Source: Planctomyces sp.
GTDB lineage: Bacteria > Planctomycetota > Planctomycetia > Planctomycetales > Planctomycetaceae
Length of the DNA stretch: 64,000 nucleotides
Direction of reading: 5' to 3'
Assembly (NCBI GenBank): GCA_016795105.1
Contig: JAEUIH010000005.1
Location: forward strand, 191,483 to 255,482
The notes below the pieces were generated by a model. The model made no database searches. It was not told the DNA's origin and worked only from the letters and a program-made list of their open reading frames with translations. A program made the position numbers and the translations under genes. This document shows, in pieces, positions 1-9,253 of the stretch. Numbering within the stretch: position 1 is the stretch's first letter; the number at the start of each line of letters is the position of its first letter.

Positions 1-1
1 C

Positions 2-1867
2 GAAGTTGAAGACGTTGAAGATGAAGCCGATGACGTAGTGTTTGACGACGAAGACGATGTCGTTTTCGAAGATGATACCAAGCCGACGCCTGCCTCAAAG
101 GCAACTCCTGTTAAGGCAGAGCGCGCCCAAAAAAAAGAGACCGCCAAACGCGACCAGCCTGAGGACCGAAAAGCCGGACGTCGTGGACAGAAACCAGTCT
201 CCGGAAAGTCGGATGAATCCTACTGGGATGAGCTCGATCGATGGGTCTGGGATGATGAAGAGTCCACTGAAACGGCTGAATCTGCGGACGAAGACTCGGA
301 ACTCGATGCGGATGATGACGAAGTCGAAGTGTCATCACCAGCAGCCGATGCTGAAACAGATGCAGACGGTGATAAGGGCGAGAAAAAACGCCGAGGTCGA
401 CGTCGAGGTGGCCGCGGTCGTGGTCGACGTCGGAGATCCGGACCGGGCTCTGATGAAACAACGACTGCGGACAGCAGCTCTGCCAGTGATGATGAAGGCG
501 ATGAAGATGATCTCGCCGACATTCTGTTTGAAGAAGATCAGGAAGATATCGTAAGCGTTTCTGCGGCGAGCCAGAAAGCTCAGCGAAAAAGTCCACCAGA
601 GCCTGCAGCTGCCCCGCGTGCTGCGGCACCGGCTCAGAAAAAAGAGGAACCAGCAGAGAGCAAAGAATCTGATGAAAGTTCACAGGGCGGACGTGGTGGT
701 CGAGGCCGCCGCGGACGTCGTGGACGCGCAAGCAATGAAGAGCGATCCGGACGACGTGGGCATCGCGGCAACCGTGTCGACGAAGATCGACATATGCGAT
801 TTGTCGATGATGAAGACGAAGATGATTTTGAAGATGACGATGTCATCGTGGATCTGGACGAAGACTTTGAGGAAGAAGAAGTCGAAGAACCCGTTCGAGG
901 CAGTCGTGGCCCGGGACGTGGCCGAGGTGACCGATCCGGTCGTGGCGAATCCGCTGAAACGGAAACTCGCGGCCGAGGTCGTGGTGGTGAACGCGAACGA
1001 AGCTCTGAACGTGGCGGAGAGCGCAGCTCTGAACGCACCGGAGAACGAAGCGGCCAGCGTGAACGCGGTGGTGAACAGCGTGAACGCGGTGGAGAACAGC
1101 GGGAACGTGGCGGTGAGCAGCGGCCTCGTGGCGGCGAACAACGTGAACGCGGTGGAGAACAGCGTGAACGCGGGGCCGAGCAGCGGGAACGCGGCGGTGA
1201 GCAGCGGGCGCGTGGTGGTGAGCAGCGTGAACGCGGCAATGCACCGCGTCAGCGTGGCGTTGAACCACGCAATACAGAACCACGCGGTACGGATTCACGA
1301 AGCACCGAATCACGAAGCACAGAGCCTCGTGGTGGCGATCGAGATCGCTCTTCTCGCGGAGGAGAGCGGCAGCGAGGAGACCGCGGCCGGGGCGCTGAAC
1401 GTGAAGCGGTTGCCAAAGAATCCTCTGCTCGCGAAACAAGCCGGGAAACCGGCCGTGATGCGGGACGCGAGACGACCGGCCGCGACTCAGGCCGCGAAGC
1501 TGGCAGAGATGCCGGACGCGACGCGACGAGAGACTCCGGTCGGCGTCAGGAACGCCCTCGTCGTGAAGCCGAGACTGCAGCCAAAGGACGCCAGGAAGAA
1601 GTTCGAGAAGAGCGAACCCCACGTGAAGAGGGACGTCGACGATCCGAAGGAACAACTCGGAAGCCAGACGAATCGACTCGGCGTGAACGACCTCAGAAAA
1701 CTGAACGAACAGAGACTGTTGCTCGAGTCGCACCGGAGTTTCAGGAAATTCCGACCTGGGAAGAAGCAATCGGATTATTGTCGATCAAGAATCCCTCTGA
1801 GGAACAAAATCGACGGTCTGATGCTGGCCGAGGCGGACGCGGTGGACGGCCTCCACGCAGAAGATAG
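2..1867 (+). CDS. Disordered acidic / Arg-Gly-rich protein (5' end outside window)
   Basis: The reading frame is open from base 2, so the gene begins upstream; a GTG at 38 is only the first start-like codon inside the window. The visible 621 residues are almost all low complexity. Acidic Asp/Glu blocks alternate with basic RG/GRGRGG blocks. A heptad repeat (consensus QRERGGE) runs from 1055 to 1222, and GRDAGRE-type repeats follow. Only the last ~40 residues look folded (PTWEEAIGLL), before a final RGGRGG tail. RGG-rich disordered proteins often bind RNA, so an RNA-associated role is plausible but inferred. Automatic pipelines may call such proteins ribonuclease E because of composition; no S1 or RNase E catalytic domain is visible here. 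The tRNA-Asp follows on the same strand. Confidence 0.75.
   Translation, partial: EVEDVEDEADDVVFDDEDDVVFEDDTKPTPASKATPVKAERAQKKETAKRDQPEDRKAGRRGQKPVSGKSDESYWDELDRWVWDDEESTETAESADEDSELDADDDEVEVSSPAADAETDADGDKGEKKRRGRRRGGRGRGRRRRSGPGSDETTTADSSSASDDEGDEDDLADILFEEDQEDIVSVSAASQKAQRKSPPEPAAAPRAAAPAQKKEEPAESKESDESSQGGRGGRGRRGRRGRASNEERSGRRGHRGNRVDEDRHMRFVDDEDEDDFEDDDVIVDLDEDFEEEEVEEPVRGSRGPGRGRGDRSGRGESAETETRGRGRGGERERSSERGGERSSERTGERSGQRERGGEQRERGGEQRERGGEQRPRGGEQRERGGEQRERGAEQRERGGEQRARGGEQRERGNAPRQRGVEPRNTEPRGTDSRSTESRSTEPRGGDRDRSSRGGERQRGDRGRGAEREAVAKESSARETSRETGRDAGRETTGRDSGREAGRDAGRDATRDSGRRQERPRREAETAAKGRQEEVREERTPREEGRRRSEGTTRKPDESTRRERPQKTERTETVARVAPEFQEIPTWEEAIGLLSIKNPSEEQNRRSDAGRGGRGGRPPRRR
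1055..1222 (+). repeat. Eight in-frame 21-bp tandem repeats
   Basis: Eight consecutive 21-base units, plus a partial ninth, encode QRERGGE and variants (RP, RA and GA substitutions). Codon choices differ between units (cgt/cgg/cgc, ggt/gga/ggc), so the amino-acid repeat is conserved better than the DNA. This suggests an old repeat kept at the protein level. Confidence 0.9.
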
Positions 1868-2037
1868 TTTAGGCAGCATGGCAGGAACGTCAGCCCGTGC
1901 GACGGGACAGGACCTGCTGCCCTGCTGTTTGTAGCGATTATTGGGGAAATCCGGGCTGACGTGAACCGGAGCGTCGAAATGCGGGTCTTCATTGAAAGAC
2001 GGGCATTAGAACTGCCGAAATTGTCCCGTGGAGTGTC

Positions 2038-2065
2038 TTGAAAAATAGGTACTCCGCGGTAAACT
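2038..2065 (+). promoter_or_regulatory. Sigma-70-like promoter for tRNA-Asp
   Basis: TTGAAA at 2038-2043 and TAAACT at 2060-2065 are separated by 16 bases. They match the -35 and -10 consensus at 5/6 and 4/6 positions. The predicted transcription start lies a few bases before the mature tRNA 5' end at 2077. It was found by eye only. Confidence 0.4.
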
Positions 2066-2076
2066 TTGCTCAACGA

Positions 2077-2150
<74 letters not shown>

Positions 2151-2153
2151 TTC

Positions 2154-2189
2154 AAAAAAGCCTTCCGGTTCATTCCGGAAGGCTTTTTT
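2154..2189 (+). terminator. Rho-independent terminator of tRNA-Asp
   Basis: A perfect 15-bp inverted repeat (2154-2168 and 2175-2189) with a 6-base loop begins 4 bases after the tRNA. The right arm ends in six T residues. The A run on the left arm means it could also terminate transcription from the minus strand. Confidence 0.92.
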
Positions 2190-2190
2190 G

Positions 2191-2578
2191 TTGCCATAAG
2201 TCTGCGTGTGTCATGCACTAGATCGTATTGGAATTTCCTGACTGTCATAGTCTTTATTGTGTCTTGATGTCGTCTCTGGCCTTGGCCCGAATGGCACTCG
2301 TCTCGCCTACCCGAGACGGCTCGTGATGACCTTCGCCTCAAGGACCCGCGATTGTTTCGAGGTGTACGGCTCCCTCGAGCTGGCCTGAAATTCCTCGCTC
2401 GACTCCGAATGCAACGCCCGCTCCATCGTGACTTGTGCAGCATGGGGGTTACCAGGTAGACCAGTGCTGAATGGATTCAAAATGAGAGCCCGCATGCGGG
2501 TTTCACTTGCCAGATGAGCCCCATAACCTAAGTACTCAATACGTAATCTGGTTTCCCCGCCTGGCCAACAGCCGAGCT
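2191..2578. other. Intergenic stretch without a clear gene
   Basis: No supported gene lies between the tRNA terminator and the PilZ-like protein. Short open frames on both strands lack homology and ribosome-binding sites. The only structure seen is a short hairpin at 2299-2318 (7-bp arms). Confidence 0.6.
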
Positions 2579-3205
2579 ATGAGCTCTTCTGAATCATCTG
2601 CAATGGCACCCGTATCAACGAAACAAGACGCAGAAGCGAATCTGCAGATCGTCCGGGACATTACCTCGCTTGTTGGGGTTCAGGCGGACGGTGAATGGTT
2701 CGATGCCTACTTTCAGCGAACGGATGAGAATCGAATTGTTCTCGTCCATCATTCAGAGGTCGTTACCTATCGACCTGGACAGAATGTCAAAGTCCGACTG
2801 GGTGATACGAACACTGAGAGCGGCGTCATCATGGCGGGTTATATTCAATCCGTCAGTCGGCGTCCCAAGTGCGCATTGATTGATGTGATCCTGAAAGAAG
2901 AGGTCGTCGTTAAGGCTCGATCAACTCCTTCTCAGGATGTTCGTGGGTCTCGACGAATCAACTGCGTTCGCAAGGGCGAACTGCATCATTGCACGACTGG
3001 CGCATCCGGGAGTGCCACTCTGCTGAATTACTCGGCCAACGGCGTTTGCATTAAGTCGTCGATTTCCGCTGGCCCCGATGTCAGAATTCGCTTTGAGGAT
3101 ACTCAGGGAAATATCGAACCGATTCTGGCTACCGTTCGCTGGGAAGTTCCAATCGACAAGAACTTTCTGCTGGGCTGCCAGATTGCTGATGATGGTCAAC
3201 AGTAA
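2579..3205 (+). CDS. PilZ-like domain protein
   Basis: A 208-residue cytoplasmic protein with no signal peptide. Residues ~124-205 resemble a PilZ domain: an Arg-rich stretch (RGSRRINCVRKG) followed by a (D/N)xSxxG-type motif as NYSANGV at 150-156, then beta strands. The canonical RxxxR motif is imperfect and Asn replaces the usual Asp, so c-di-GMP binding is uncertain. Residues ~25-115 may be a YcgR-N-like beta barrel, also typical of PilZ proteins. The frame opens at a TTG (2507), but ATG at 2579 looks more natural; no strong ribosome-binding site is visible for either. The gene stands alone, convergent with the large paralog operon across the repeat array. Confidence 0.7.
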   Translation: MSSSESSAMAPVSTKQDAEANLQIVRDITSLVGVQADGEWFDAYFQRTDENRIVLVHHSEVVTYRPGQNVKVRLGDTNTESGVIMAGYIQSVSRRPKCALIDVILKEEVVVKARSTPSQDVRGSRRINCVRKGELHHCTTGASGSATLLNYSANGVCIKSSISAGPDVRIRFEDTQGNIEPILATVRWEVPIDKNFLLGCQIADDGQQ

Positions 3206-3219
3206 CGGGCACGGGCTTG

Positions 3220-4395
3220 TTATTCCCCGGTGATGCAATAGGGATACCGCGAAAAGGTGCGAAAAGGCCCGGGGGGCCGACACATACACATGCCGATGTG
3301 TCAACTGCAACACGTGGATCAATCGAAATGTGTCAGCCCTCAGGGCTTTTGGGTGTGATTCAACTCCGTAACCCGTGGCTTACGCCACGGGCTGACGATG
3401 TGCCGGCCCGCTGGGCCTGAATCGCAACTCGCGTTTTCATTCTGATTGGATGAGTGTTCGTTCTGATGGGATGAACAGGAAGAGAGTCATGGTGCGTTAA
3501 GCCCAGAGGGCTGGCACATCGTCAGCCGGGGTCGGCAGGCCCCGGTGATGGAAACAGGGATGTCGCGAAAAGGCCCGGGGGGCCGACACATCAACATGCC
3601 GATGTGTCGATCTGCAACACGTGGATCAATCGCAGTGTGTCAGCCCTCAGGGCTTTTGCGGGCGATTCAACTCCGTAACCCGTGGCTTACGCCACGGGCT
3701 GACGATGTGGCGGCCCGCTGGGCCTGAATCGCAGTTTGCGTTTTCGTTCTGAGGGGATGAATAGAACGAGAGTCCTGGTGCGTTAAGCCCGGGGGGCTGG
3801 CACATCGTCAGCCGGGGTCGGCAGGCCCCGGTGGTGGAAACAGGGATACCGTAAGAAAGGCCCGGAGGGCCGACACATTAACATGCTGATGCTTCAAACT
3901 GCACCACGTGGATCAATCCCAGTGTGTCAGTGTCAGCCCTCAGGGCTTTTGCGGGCGATTCAACTCCGTAACCCGTGGCTTACGCCACGGGCTGACGATG
4001 TGTCGGCCCGCTGGGCCTGAATTGCAGTTTGCGTTTTCGTTCTGAGGGGATGAACAGAACGAGAGTCCTGGTGCGTTAAGCCCGGGGGGCTGGCACATCG
4101 TCAGCCGGGGTCGGCAGGCCCCGGTGGTGGAAACAGGGATGTCGCGAAAAGGCCCGGAGGGACAACACATCAACATGCCGATGCTTCGATCTGCACCATG
4201 CTGATCAATCCCAGTGTGTCAGCCCTCAGGGCTTTTGGGGGCGATTCAACTCCGTAACCCGTGGCTTACGCCACGGGCTGACGGTGTGTCGGCCCGCTGG
4301 GCCTGAAACGCGGTTCGAATTGTTGTTCTGTTCCCGTAACCCGTGGCTTACGCCACGGGCTGACGATGTGCCGGCCCGCTGGGCCTGAATCGCAA
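3220..4395. repeat. Composite hairpin repeat array, about four ~290-bp units
   Basis: Non-coding array in the convergent gap between the PilZ-like gene and the first paralog. Each full unit carries about six short palindromes in a fixed order: AGCCC..GGGCT, CCGGGG..CCCCGG, GGCCC..GGGCC, AGCCCT..AGGGCT, an 8-bp-arm palindrome (CCCGTGGC/GCCACGGG around TTAC) and GGCCC..GGGCC. The 8-bp-arm palindrome occurs at 3372-3391, 3679-3698, 3972-3991, 4258-4277 and 4340-4359, so spacing is 307, 293, 286 and 82 bases. Mismatches lie mostly outside the stems. Short open frames inside the array are by-products. Confidence 0.9.
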
Positions 4396-4454
4396 AAAGA
4401 GTCTTTTGTGGCTGTCCCACGGAGGGCTTCGACGCCTGGGGCTTGCCGGTGAAC

Positions 4455-7103
4455 TTAGCGAATTTTTCCTCGGAGCTTTACGGACTTCCAGAGAACGCTG
4501 GTCGTGCCGTCGAGGTTCGCCATCGTATGCAAATGCAGGCCGCCGATTGCTGTTGGCTTATCGGTAATGACTTCTGTTTCCAGCAGGCGGTACCTGAGCG
4601 CATCGTTCTCCGCAAACAGGTAGTACACCGTATCTCCTCGGCGAGCCATTCGCATTCGACCACTCTTCGCTTCAGTGCTGATTGGAGGCACTGATGAATA
4701 TGATCGATTCCCATCGGCACGTAATTCAGAGACGGATGAGTGCAGTTCCTCTTTTTGTACTTCGTTTCGCGCACGAAGCAGTCGGCACTGTCTGCGTTTT
4801 TCATCGTCAAAGTCCACAACCATCATGATGCAGCCGAATTCTTTTCCAACAGACGAATACTGGTCGAACTGAACCTCGAAATCGAAGTCACCTTCCATCA
4901 CAAACGGAAGGTTCACATGAATATCACACCATGGACCAATCGCCGGACGAACAACCTTTAGCCCCTGATTGGCAATCAAGTTCACGGTGCCTTCTGGCTG
5001 AGGCTGAACAGCTGTAAAAAACTCGGCTGGTAGTCCCGACCTGGAAAAGTCATGGTCGAGTATCACCGGCAGAAGATCACGCTCTGCATCAAGCTGGTCC
5101 GGTCGGCGATCTGCCAGTTCCTGAGTTTCTGCCTCATCGCTTGCCTGAGCATCTGCCGTATGGCTTGCCTGAGTATCCTCTGCAACAGTTGGCTGCCCTG
5201 ATGCATCCGGCAGAGTCAGGGGCCAGTCGCCACGCAGACTGACTCGACGAACACGACCACTGGTTTGATCTGCATAATGAAAGAGTCCAAAGACACGGTC
5301 GTTTTCCGCATCAATACGACATTCATAAATGACTGTCCCGTTGAGTGTCAGCTGAACAGACTGCTGTTCGACCTTCAGACTCAGTTGATTCCATTCCTGA
5401 TTTTTCAGGGGCAACGGTAAGTCGCCTCGACGATCTTCCTCAGATTCGTACACGTTATCCGGAGTCAGGTCGGATTCATCGAATGGTCCGTCGGTGAGCC
5501 AGTGAATCCGAACACCATCGGGATGAAGCAGAAAGACCATCCGATCCAGAGCAGGATGAATCTCAAAGACACCCTGTTCGTAATAAAACTCGTAGTCAAC
5601 CGACCCTTTCTGATCCAGAGGTCGCTGGTAAGCCAGCAGACTCTCGGAGAAAGTGCCCGCAGCAGCCCCGCTTCGAGCAAACAGGCAGGGACCTTCGACG
5701 GGATCCTGCTGGAACTCCCAGCTGCCACCGGGTACGGCAACCGCTTGTTCGAAATAAGGGTACCATCCCGGAAGTTCAGGCAGGGATACCAGTTCAACAG
5801 ATTCGGGGATGACCGGACGACCCGAAATCCGCACATCTTTGGCTGCCCCGTGAAGTCTCCACCAGTTCCGTACAGCAAACCACGGGTCCGGCTGGCCACT
5901 GTAGACCTGAGAATGGACCTGAAGGCCATTCAGAAATGTGGTCACCTGGTTGTGTTTGACAACGGTTCGGTGGCGGATCCACTCATTGAAACCTGAGAAC
6001 AGGAATTGGGACTTTACCCGAGATGCGGAATTCCGAAGTGTTCCCTGCCAGAGGTATTCGGTTACGCCGTCATTCCCAAAGAACCATCCCCCCGCAAGTG
6101 CCTGAGTCGTAAATGCCGTTGTGTCACATTCGACTTCGTATTCGCCAGTCAACGGGGCATGGAAGAACAGGTAGTCATCGTCGTGTCCTGAGATCTTATC
6201 AACTCTGTGCCCGCGACGAACCCATTCAGACTTCATAAGACCCGGGCCGCGAGTCAGTGCTCGACGTCGACTGGCGGGGATCCACTGAGTAATACTGGAC
6301 GCCGCGTCGGCAGTGGCATCCTTCCGTGCGTCATGAGACTCGCGATGGCCTGATCGTCCGGCAAGCGATGCAATCAAACTGTGCCACTGAATTGAGTCTG
6401 CAGGGATGTTACGCTGCGTTCGTTCTGCAAAGACAAAGCTCAACAGGTCATTGCCGGGCACGTTCTCAACAGATTGTGAGAACTGATCAAAAATGACCAG
6501 CGTTTCCGGCCAAACCTGAGTCACAGAATTCGGAGTTGACATCTGCACAAGGCCCAACAGCAGATCCGTTCGCTTCGCTGCATCCTCATATCGCCCCAGA
6601 TGCCTCAGAATGAGAATTTGCAGGGCAACCCTGCATCGCTGTTGTTCTTCGGTGTTCTCCCGAGATGCCGTTGCACCGGCTGCCCTTTCCACCACTGCCA
6701 GAAGTTCCTCAAGGCGATTGAGTCGTTTGGCTGTACTGAGCAATTCGAATACCGGAGAACTGAATCCGACCGGAATTTGATGTGCCGTGACAGGTGAGGG
6801 ACTCGTTGCACTAAAGACGCCGTTCATTCGAATCGTTCGGTGTGATGCTGAGGGAAGAATCCACTCTCTGAGGTACTCAAATCGCTTCGAGTCCTCCAGT
6901 TGCAAAGCCTTTCGCAGGACCTCCGGCGCGTTTTGAGAGACCAGACTTTCCTCTGAAGCAAACAGATAACTGACGGGCAGTGTTATCTGTTCCTCAGCGT
7001 CGCAACAGTCCAATGACAAGACTCTGCAAAACGCCAACAGCACGACTGCCAGAGTGATCCTGATAAATCGGGCCGCGAGTTCTGTTGCTGGCGATTCCAT
7101 CAT
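4455..7103 (-). CDS. Secreted ConA-like (DUF1581/DUF1583-like) paralog, last of five
   Basis: An 882-residue protein with an N-terminal hydrophobic signal (~10-32). A helical region (~35-260) carries the family motif RFEYLREWILP. Three beta-rich LamG/ConA-like domains follow at about 300-440, 450-650 and 680-880. The second has the family core: HPALDR, then PDGVRIHWLTDG, PDN, LTLNG, FGLFHYAD and GDWP. The third has LLRARNE, RMARRGDTVYYL and SVLWKS. The ATG overlaps the stop of the preceding gene as ATGA, so translation is probably coupled. I assign it from memory to the planctomycete DUF1581/DUF1583 group, with unknown function. ConA-like folds commonly bind carbohydrate, so surface polysaccharide binding is a possibility only. 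Confidence 0.75.
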   Translation of the reverse strand: MMESPATELAARFIRITLAVVLLAFCRVLSLDCCDAEEQITLPVSYLFASEESLVSQNAPEVLRKALQLEDSKRFEYLREWILPSASHRTIRMNGVFSATSPSPVTAHQIPVGFSSPVFELLSTAKRLNRLEELLAVVERAAGATASRENTEEQQRCRVALQILILRHLGRYEDAAKRTDLLLGLVQMSTPNSVTQVWPETLVIFDQFSQSVENVPGNDLLSFVFAERTQRNIPADSIQWHSLIASLAGRSGHRESHDARKDATADAASSITQWIPASRRRALTRGPGLMKSEWVRRGHRVDKISGHDDDYLFFHAPLTGEYEVECDTTAFTTQALAGGWFFGNDGVTEYLWQGTLRNSASRVKSQFLFSGFNEWIRHRTVVKHNQVTTFLNGLQVHSQVYSGQPDPWFAVRNWWRLHGAAKDVRISGRPVIPESVELVSLPELPGWYPYFEQAVAVPGGSWEFQQDPVEGPCLFARSGAAAGTFSESLLAYQRPLDQKGSVDYEFYYEQGVFEIHPALDRMVFLLHPDGVRIHWLTDGPFDESDLTPDNVYESEEDRRGDLPLPLKNQEWNQLSLKVEQQSVQLTLNGTVIYECRIDAENDRVFGLFHYADQTSGRVRRVSLRGDWPLTLPDASGQPTVAEDTQASHTADAQASDEAETQELADRRPDQLDAERDLLPVILDHDFSRSGLPAEFFTAVQPQPEGTVNLIANQGLKVVRPAIGPWCDIHVNLPFVMEGDFDFEVQFDQYSSVGKEFGCIMMVVDFDDEKRRQCRLLRARNEVQKEELHSSVSELRADGNRSYSSVPPISTEAKSGRMRMARRGDTVYYLFAENDALRYRLLETEVITDKPTAIGGLHLHTMANLDGTTSVLWKSVKLRGKIR

Positions 7104-9253
7104 TGGGCCCCTATCGCGACCGGGTTCTGCATCTGTTCGGGCGTTAGCTCTTCGGGCCAGTTCCCAGTCAGGACCACATTTCGAATTCGAACGTCCGACC
7201 GGCTTCGATCGTGATAGAAGCCAGGATGAAAATCGCTCAACTCTTCGATGGGCTTTTCGTAGATCAGCGTTCCGTTCAGTGTCAGCTTGAGTTTCTGTTG
7301 ATCGCGTGTCACCAGTACATGATTCCAGTCGGAAGCAATGAGAGGCAAAATCGACGGACCTCGCCGATTCACGGCTTCGACAATTGCATTGTCAGGCTCA
7401 AGGCCCGTCCATTCGTTTTCGTTGTGGGTGATCCAGTGCAGCCGCACACCGGAAGGTTCAATGAGGAATGCGATCCGGCCAAGTACAGGATGCACAGCGG
7501 TTGATTTCTTCGGATCCGGATCATAAACGAATTCGTATTTGAGAGTCTCTCCATCGAGGAGCGGCCTCACGTACGCGAGGTGACTCTGAATTGTTGAGCT
7601 TTCTCCGAATCCTTCGCTGAGTCCTGTACCACCAGGTCCTGTACCACTGAGTCCTGCCACACCAGGTCCTGCCACACCAGATCCTGCCAGTGGAAAAATG
7701 CTGCGACGTCCATGCAATTCCCCTTCAGACAAGAACCAGTCGGTAGCGATTGATGGTTGATCGACGTTGGAATCTGAAGGCAGCGGCTGAACGACGTGTG
7801 GCAGCGATTCGTCGGTGAGTGCCACCCAGCCTGGAAGACCCGGGTGGTTCGTCAGAAGTACTTCGCGTGGAATCACTGGTTCACCGATCAACTGCAGATT
7901 CCGGAAGTAGACCTTTCCGAAACCAGATGTTCGCAACCCAAGCCAGGGGCAACTGTCGGATTGTGCGGCAGTGATCTTCCAGCCAGGATGGAGGTTCGAC
8001 AGGAGCAGAGTGTTCTGACCATCGGAACGAATATTGACTCGATTAAACAGTCGAAGTTCTTTCGGGGCGACGAATGGCCACTGACGCCGATGTGAGTGAT
8101 CTCGCATGACATCAGTCACGGTGAACCACTGCGGATCAGCTGCAAACGAAATTCCGCCAAAGGTTAACCCTGCCGGGGCGGCTTCCGGGGAGGTCATTTC
8201 TGCCTTGAGTTCAAATTGTCCTGACAGCGGATACTGAAACAACAGCAGATCATCACCCGATCCGGTAAGCCTCTGAACGTGATCTTCGTGCATCAGCCAG
8301 ATTGAGCGTTCAGTTCCGGTGGCAAGACCCGACGAGCGATGATCGCCGGCTGCAATCCAGAGATGAGGGGGTGTCTTCAGCAGGTCTTCGGCGTTTGATT
8401 CCGGTGCTTTCGAACGAAGAATCGCAACGGCGTTTAACTTCCGGAGAAATGAATCGCCTGCGGACAGAGGTTTTGCCGGATCAAAGTGAATCAAAGATCC
8501 CGCGAGTTGTTCGGCGTCTTCTCGGAGTTCTTCGCGTGACAACGCGGCAGCAACGAGGACGGCATCGTGGATATTGAGGGAACCCGGCACTTTGACATTC
8601 TCCGCGATTCGCGCAGCAATATCCGGGCGGATTTGCTCGGCTGGAATTCGCTGATCCAGAATCCGAGCGAGAGTCAACATGAATCCGGCATTGGGAATAT
8701 CGTTTCGTGCAAGTTCTTCGAGCCGTACGATCAAACCGGGCAGATTTCCTGATTCATCCGCCGCCTGAATCAGGAGCCACGCTGAGCAAAACAGACCAGA
8801 GACGTCATTGACTTCTGCCACAGGAAAGGAGTTCCTTCCAGGGCGTTCGCCGAGTGCTCTTGCAAAACCATCGGGAGGCGATGTTTCGGGAACAAGAGCT
8901 GCAAGAATGCGAATTCGCTTTGACGGGCCGTCAGGAAACGACCATTGACTGAGCACTTCAAATCTCTCTTCACTGGCGAGTTGGAGCAGCGAGCGATGAA
9001 GACCCGCTACTGCCGGAGAGATCTGTACTCCGAATGGGTCAATCGCCTGCAGAGCCTGCAGATCAGGAGAATCAAACTTCGCGAAGGCCTTCGCAATTCC
9101 GTCTTCCTCTTTCAGGACCTGCAGCACAGCCTGACTGAGAGACAATGTCGATTTCTGTGCGGCAACGTCGGCCTGTGCAAACGCACCTTGCTGCAGAAGA
9201 ACCAATTCTGTGATGACCAGCAGTGGGAGTAAAATTGAAGTCAGTTGTCGCAT
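7100..9253 (-). CDS. Secreted ConA-like (DUF1581/DUF1583-like) paralog, fourth of five
   Basis: The shortest paralog, 717 residues, with a signal peptide (~1-27, ending AFAQA). It has the helical N-terminal region (ERFEVLSQWSFP), a first ConA-like domain (~315-465, from DDLLLFQYPLSGQFELK) and a second (~470-705, with HPVLGR, PSGVRLHWITHN, LTLNGTLIYE and GNWPEEL). It lacks the third and fourth domains of its neighbours. A Gly/Pro-rich insert (~525-545) is encoded by short ~15-bp DNA repeats near 7616-7690. The start overlaps the previous stop as TAATG and the stop overlaps the next start as ATGA, so it sits inside a translationally coupled operon. Function unknown. Confidence 0.75.
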   Translation of the reverse strand: MRQLTSILLPLLVITELVLLQQGAFAQADVAAQKSTLSLSQAVLQVLKEEDGIAKAFAKFDSPDLQALQAIDPFGVQISPAVAGLHRSLLQLASEERFEVLSQWSFPDGPSKRIRILAALVPETSPPDGFARALGERPGRNSFPVAEVNDVSGLFCSAWLLIQAADESGNLPGLIVRLEELARNDIPNAGFMLTLARILDQRIPAEQIRPDIAARIAENVKVPGSLNIHDAVLVAAALSREELREDAEQLAGSLIHFDPAKPLSAGDSFLRKLNAVAILRSKAPESNAEDLLKTPPHLWIAAGDHRSSGLATGTERSIWLMHEDHVQRLTGSGDDLLLFQYPLSGQFELKAEMTSPEAAPAGLTFGGISFAADPQWFTVTDVMRDHSHRRQWPFVAPKELRLFNRVNIRSDGQNTLLLSNLHPGWKITAAQSDSCPWLGLRTSGFGKVYFRNLQLIGEPVIPREVLLTNHPGLPGWVALTDESLPHVVQPLPSDSNVDQPSIATDWFLSEGELHGRRSIFPLAGSGVAGPGVAGLSGTGPGGTGLSEGFGESSTIQSHLAYVRPLLDGETLKYEFVYDPDPKKSTAVHPVLGRIAFLIEPSGVRLHWITHNENEWTGLEPDNAIVEAVNRRGPSILPLIASDWNHVLVTRDQQKLKLTLNGTLIYEKPIEELSDFHPGFYHDRSRSDVRIRNVVLTGNWPEELTPEQMQNPVAIGAQ

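Noticed and set aside
2..1867. Ribonuclease E call for the first gene
   Set aside because: Only compositional similarity to the disordered RNase E tail is present; no S1 or catalytic domain lies in the visible part.
111..1934. Several long open frames on both strands inside the first gene
   Set aside because: They are by-products of the Arg/Gly/Asp/Glu-rich repeats; their products are low complexity mirrors with no motif or ribosome-binding site.
3220..4395. CRISPR array
   Set aside because: Units are ~290 bp with several internal palindromes, the spacing is irregular at the end, there are no unique spacers and no cas genes.
3217..4420. Short open frames of 60-78 codons in the hairpin array
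   Set aside because: They arise from the repeat unit itself, recur in each copy and have no coding signature.
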